Shown here: positions 62,233 to 64,000 of the stretch, in pieces | Position numbering within the stretch: position 1 is the stretch's first letter | Layout of the letters: every line of letters begins with the position of its first letter | Source of the DNA: Sinorhizobium meliloti 4H41 | GTDB lineage: Bacteria; Pseudomonadota; Alphaproteobacteria; Rhizobiales; Rhizobiaceae | NCBI RefSeq assembly: GCF_000375585.1 | Contig: NZ_AQWP01000006.1 | Span: 236,496 to 300,495 of the forward strand | Direction of reading: 5' to 3' | DNA length: 64,000 nucleotides | Translations under genes and position numbers: made by a program | The notes under the pieces: generated by a model | What the model was told of the DNA's origin: nothing | The model's database searches: none | What the model saw: the letters and a program-made list of their open reading frames with translations, nothing else

Positions 62233-62616
62233 ATGACGAAGCATCAGATTGAGGTGATCACGTCGGTCGAGCGGCGTCGGCGCTGGTCTCGCGAGGAGAA
62301 GGAACGGCTCGTCGCCGCGACATTCATGCCAGAGGCGCGAGTTTCCGAGATCGCGCGAACGGCCGGTATCCATGTGAGCCAGCTTTTTCGCTGGCGCAAG
62401 GAACTCTGTCAGATATCCGGGCCGTCCGTCCCGCAGCTCATTCCGGGAGAGATCGTCGAGCCGCCTTCGTCGCCAGCGGAGCCGCCGGTCTCCCGACCGC
62501 GCAAAAGGGCAAGTATCGTCACGATCGAGCTTGGCCGAGGCCGTCGCCTGCGGGTCGAGAGTGACGTCGACCCCGAAGCGCTCGGTCGGATTTCTGATGT
62601 GCTGGAGCGGCGATGA
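62233..62616 (+). CDS. tnpA: IS66-family TnpA (OrfA) accessory protein
   Basis: The 127-residue protein begins 'MTKHQIEVITSVERRRRWSR' and has a helix-turn-helix ('EARVSEIARTAGIHVSQLFR') followed by the C-terminal 'IVTIELGRGRRLRVESDVDP' region, as in IS66 TnpA. It is intact, but its partners are not: tnpB is broken directly downstream (start overlap ATGA) and tnpC is absent. Confidence 0.85.
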   Translation: MTKHQIEVITSVERRRRWSREEKERLVAATFMPEARVSEIARTAGIHVSQLFRWRKELCQISGPSVPQLIPGEIVEPPSSPAEPPVSRPRKRASIVTIELGRGRRLRVESDVDPEALGRISDVLERR

Positions 62617-62800
62617 TCCCGGTCCCGAGCGGTGTGAAGGTCTGGTTGGCGAGCGGCTATACGGACATCCGGAGAGGCTTTCCCAGCCTGTCCTAATGGT
62701 ACAGGAGACCTTGAAGCGCGATCCGATAAGCGGCCCTCTTTTCGTCTTCGGCTTGATCAAGGTGATTTGGCAGATGGCCAGGGAGCGAAGGCTCACCTTA
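62613..62800 (+). pseudogene. IS66-family tnpB remnant
   Basis: The frame begins 'MIPVPSGVKVWLASGYTDIR' as in IS66 TnpB but stops at 62694-62696. The continuation 'MVQETLKRDPISGPLFVF' and 'LIKVIWQMARE' is in another frame with an internal deletion. The rest of tnpB and all of tnpC are missing. Confidence 0.8.
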
Positions 62801-63020
62801 AGCGAGGGCGTCAGCAACGCGTCGCGAATGGCGATCGTCAAATGGTTCCTCCGATAGGCCGCTCCACCCATTACGGGCTGTCTGTGACTGGCGTTCGCTT
62901 GGCAGCTACTCACCGGAACTATTGCTGGCGAGCTCGGGTTTTCTAGAGATCCCAACTTCAAGGCTCTATCGCCGCGGAAGGGCTGCAACTCCGCGGCGCC
63001 TAAACTGAAGGACGAGTCCT
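62801..63020. other. Short stretch between the IS66 remnant and a small secreted protein gene
   Basis: No gene is seen. The right end should hold the promoter of the gene at 63021; GGACGAG just upstream of its ATG is the ribosome-binding site. Confidence 0.3.
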
Positions 63021-63308
63021 ATGAGGTACAAACTCACCAGAGATTTCGTCGCCGCCCCGTTGCTTGCAATCGGCGCCCTGTTCACAACTTCAGCACTCTC
63101 CAACGACCCCGGAACTGGCGCGCAGAATGAGCGTTGCCGCGTCGCTCCGGGTGCCGGCGCCAATCGGGGGACACTCACAGAAAAACTTGATGATTGCGAC
63201 GGAGTTCTGAAGCCGCCAACAGTGGGCGACACCGAAATGGTCGAGCCCGCTCCTGACGTCGGAAGAACGCCCGTGATCCGTCCAGACGAGTTGCCAGAAC
63301 AACAGTAA
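63021..63308 (+). CDS. Small secreted protein of unknown function
   Basis: The 95-residue protein has a Sec signal peptide ('FVAAPLLAIGALFTTSALS') and a polar, Pro-rich mature part with two Cys ('NERCRVAPGAGANRGTLTEK', 'LDDCDGVLKPP'), which may form a disulfide in the periplasm. No family recognised. It has a clear start and no close neighbours on the same strand. Confidence 0.65.
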   Translation: MRYKLTRDFVAAPLLAIGALFTTSALSNDPGTGAQNERCRVAPGAGANRGTLTEKLDDCDGVLKPPTVGDTEMVEPAPDVGRTPVIRPDELPEQQ

Positions 63309-63533
63309 CGGTCCGAAGCCCAGTAGCTACGGCCAACATCATCTGCCGACTTGCTAATGGTTTCGCTCGCCTCCATGTGCTGAGCAGCTCCAGCTTTGGT
63401 CCGCATCGATCTGCATAGAACAAATAAAAAGGCTTTTTCTGCGTGGAGAAGCGCCACGCCTTCTACAAAGGCCTGCGCGAAGTTCAGGACAATGCCGCGG
63501 TGTTCTATGACCGTTCCGGCCGGCGGCCGTTTT
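63309..63533. other. Gap with a short truncated plus-strand frame
   Basis: From a GTG at 63443 a frame of 56 codons reads 'VEKRHAFYKGLREVQDNAAV' and 'FYDRSGRRPFFIAIDQG', then runs into the antisense of the DUF4112 gene. It looks like the beginning of a truncated gene rather than a complete one. I do not recognise it. Confidence 0.35.
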
Positions 63534-63917
63534 TCATCGCGATCGATCAAGGTCAGCCTGATCGAGTCCGAAGTGGTCGAGCACCAGTTGGAGATTGCGG
63601 CGGTTGGACTTGAAATAGACGTCGAAGACGTCGCCGACCACCGGGACGCTCCCCGCGACCGTGTCGAATCCTACATTGACCAGCATCTTGAGAAGCTTGT
63701 CGTTCGGCACGCCGAGACGGCGCGCCTCGTTGATGATGAAGAGGCTGACCGCCGCAGCGCCGAAATCGCCGATGCCGGGGATCAAACCGAGCACGGAGTC
63801 CGCGCCGAGCGAGACGCGGGTGCCGGGAATTCGGAGCGCCGTGTCCATAAGCCGGGCCAGGCCCCGTATACGCCGGAGGCGTGCGAGTTGCTCGATCGGT
63901 ATCGTCTGCTTTTTCAT
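63534..63917 (-). CDS. DUF4112 domain membrane protein
   Basis: The 127-residue protein is of the DUF4112 family. The typical opening 'LARLMDTALRIPGTRVSLGA' is followed by 'DSVLGLIPGIGDFGAAAVSL' and, after a polar loop, 'VPVVGDVFDVYFKSNRRNLQ'. The two Gly-Pro-rich segments are thought to be membrane-associated hairpins. Function unknown. It lies 37 bp downstream of a gene ending at 63955 and may be co-transcribed with it. Confidence 0.9.
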   Translation of the reverse strand: MKKQTIPIEQLARLRRIRGLARLMDTALRIPGTRVSLGADSVLGLIPGIGDFGAAAVSLFIINEARRLGVPNDKLLKMLVNVGFDTVAGSVPVVGDVFDVYFKSNRRNLQLVLDHFGLDQADLDRSR

Positions 63918-63954
63918 ACTTCTTATGTGGTCGCAACACGCCGCCGTTCAAATG

Positions 63955-64000
63955 TCATGCGGCCGACTTCTGCTTGCCGAGCCGCTTGATCGCCTGCTCA
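63955..64000 (-). CDS. C-terminal end of a gene cut by the window edge
   Basis: On the minus strand a frame entering from the window edge reads 'EQAIKRLGKQKSAA' and stops at 63955-63957. Too short to assign. It is in the same direction as the DUF4112 gene, 37 bp upstream of it. Confidence 0.4.
   Translation of the reverse strand, partial: EQAIKRLGKQKSAA

Noticed and set aside
1..64000. CRISPR arrays, tRNA and rRNA genes, repABC replication genes, LuxI/LuxR
   Set aside because: No regularly spaced repeats, no tRNA- or rRNA-like segments and none of these protein families were seen in any frame.

Overview
The window looks like an accessory replicon (plasmid or megaplasmid) of a Rhizobiaceae bacterium, most likely Sinorhizobium/Ensifer. 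The reasons are the GC-rich coding style, the divergent Ti-type traA / traCDG transfer module with a recognisable oriT, rhizobial plasmid small proteins (a DUF736 protein and its small neighbour), many PotABCD-like and amino-acid ABC importers paired with FCD-GntR or LysR regulators, and scattered IS remnants (IS1182, IS110, IS66, ISL3, IS3). No repABC, rRNA, tRNA or CRISPR array was seen. The genus assignment is an inference.

Layout. (1) 1-7.9 kb: a partial amidohydrolase, then a minus-strand catabolic/transport operon (an argH-like lyase, amino-acid ABC permease, ATPase and binding protein, MmgE/PrpD, polysaccharide-deacetylase-like enzyme) with a divergent LysR gene. (2) 7.9-13.3 kb: GNAT acetyltransferase, GH25 lysozyme-like lipoprotein, a signal-less solute-binding protein coupled to a CaiB-type CoA transferase, and an intact SRAP (YedK-like) gene head to head with a decayed SRAP copy. 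(3) 13.5-27.4 kb: the most unusual block. It holds an alpha-oxoamine synthase, a small DUF2218-like protein, two paralogous winged-helix regulators whose receiver domains lack the phosphorylation pocket, a broken nucleotidyltransferase-HEPN gene, and a translationally coupled operon (class III aminotransferase, ThDP enzyme, SDR, second regulator). An FCD-GntR regulator and a divergent polyamine-type ABC importer follow. A shared palindrome built on TTTTGTTGCAACAAAA lies in front of the aminotransferase operon, the GntR gene and, in shorter form, the first regulator, which suggests one regulon. (4) 27.6-33 kb: an IS1182-family element, a rhodanese-ChrB / ChrA chromate module and a frameshifted MFS gene. 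(5) 33.6-42.9 kb: conjugation module traA, oriT, traC, traD, traG, then plasmid small genes and decayed genes. (6) 43-47.7 kb: IS110 remnant, LysR/DUF924 pair, decayed Atu4866-like gene, and a phytochelatin-synthase-like protein. (7) 47.9-59.7 kb: a long minus-strand catabolic operon (DUF1185, alpha/beta hydrolase, flavin reductase, luciferase-like monooxygenase, aldehyde dehydrogenase, NIPSNAP, polyamine-type ABC importer, succinate-semialdehyde-type dehydrogenase) with its own FCD-GntR regulator and matching TATGGTATACCATA-type operators. (8) 60.2-64 kb: FAD/Rieske oxidoreductase, ISL3 and IS66 remnants, a small secreted protein, a DUF4112 protein and the end of one more gene.

How the parts work together. 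Regions 1, 3 and 7 each join an importer, a short enzyme chain and a local regulator. Region 7 resembles a ring-opening pathway for a nitrogen heterocycle that feeds into succinate. Region 3 could make or consume an alpha-amino- or alpha-hydroxy-ketone, and its two non-phosphorylatable regulators could sense a small molecule directly. Both readings are hypotheses. The high density of frameshifted genes (SRAP, NT-HEPN, MFS, WGR, IS110, Atu4866, IS66 tnpB) is typical of a decaying plasmid accessory region.
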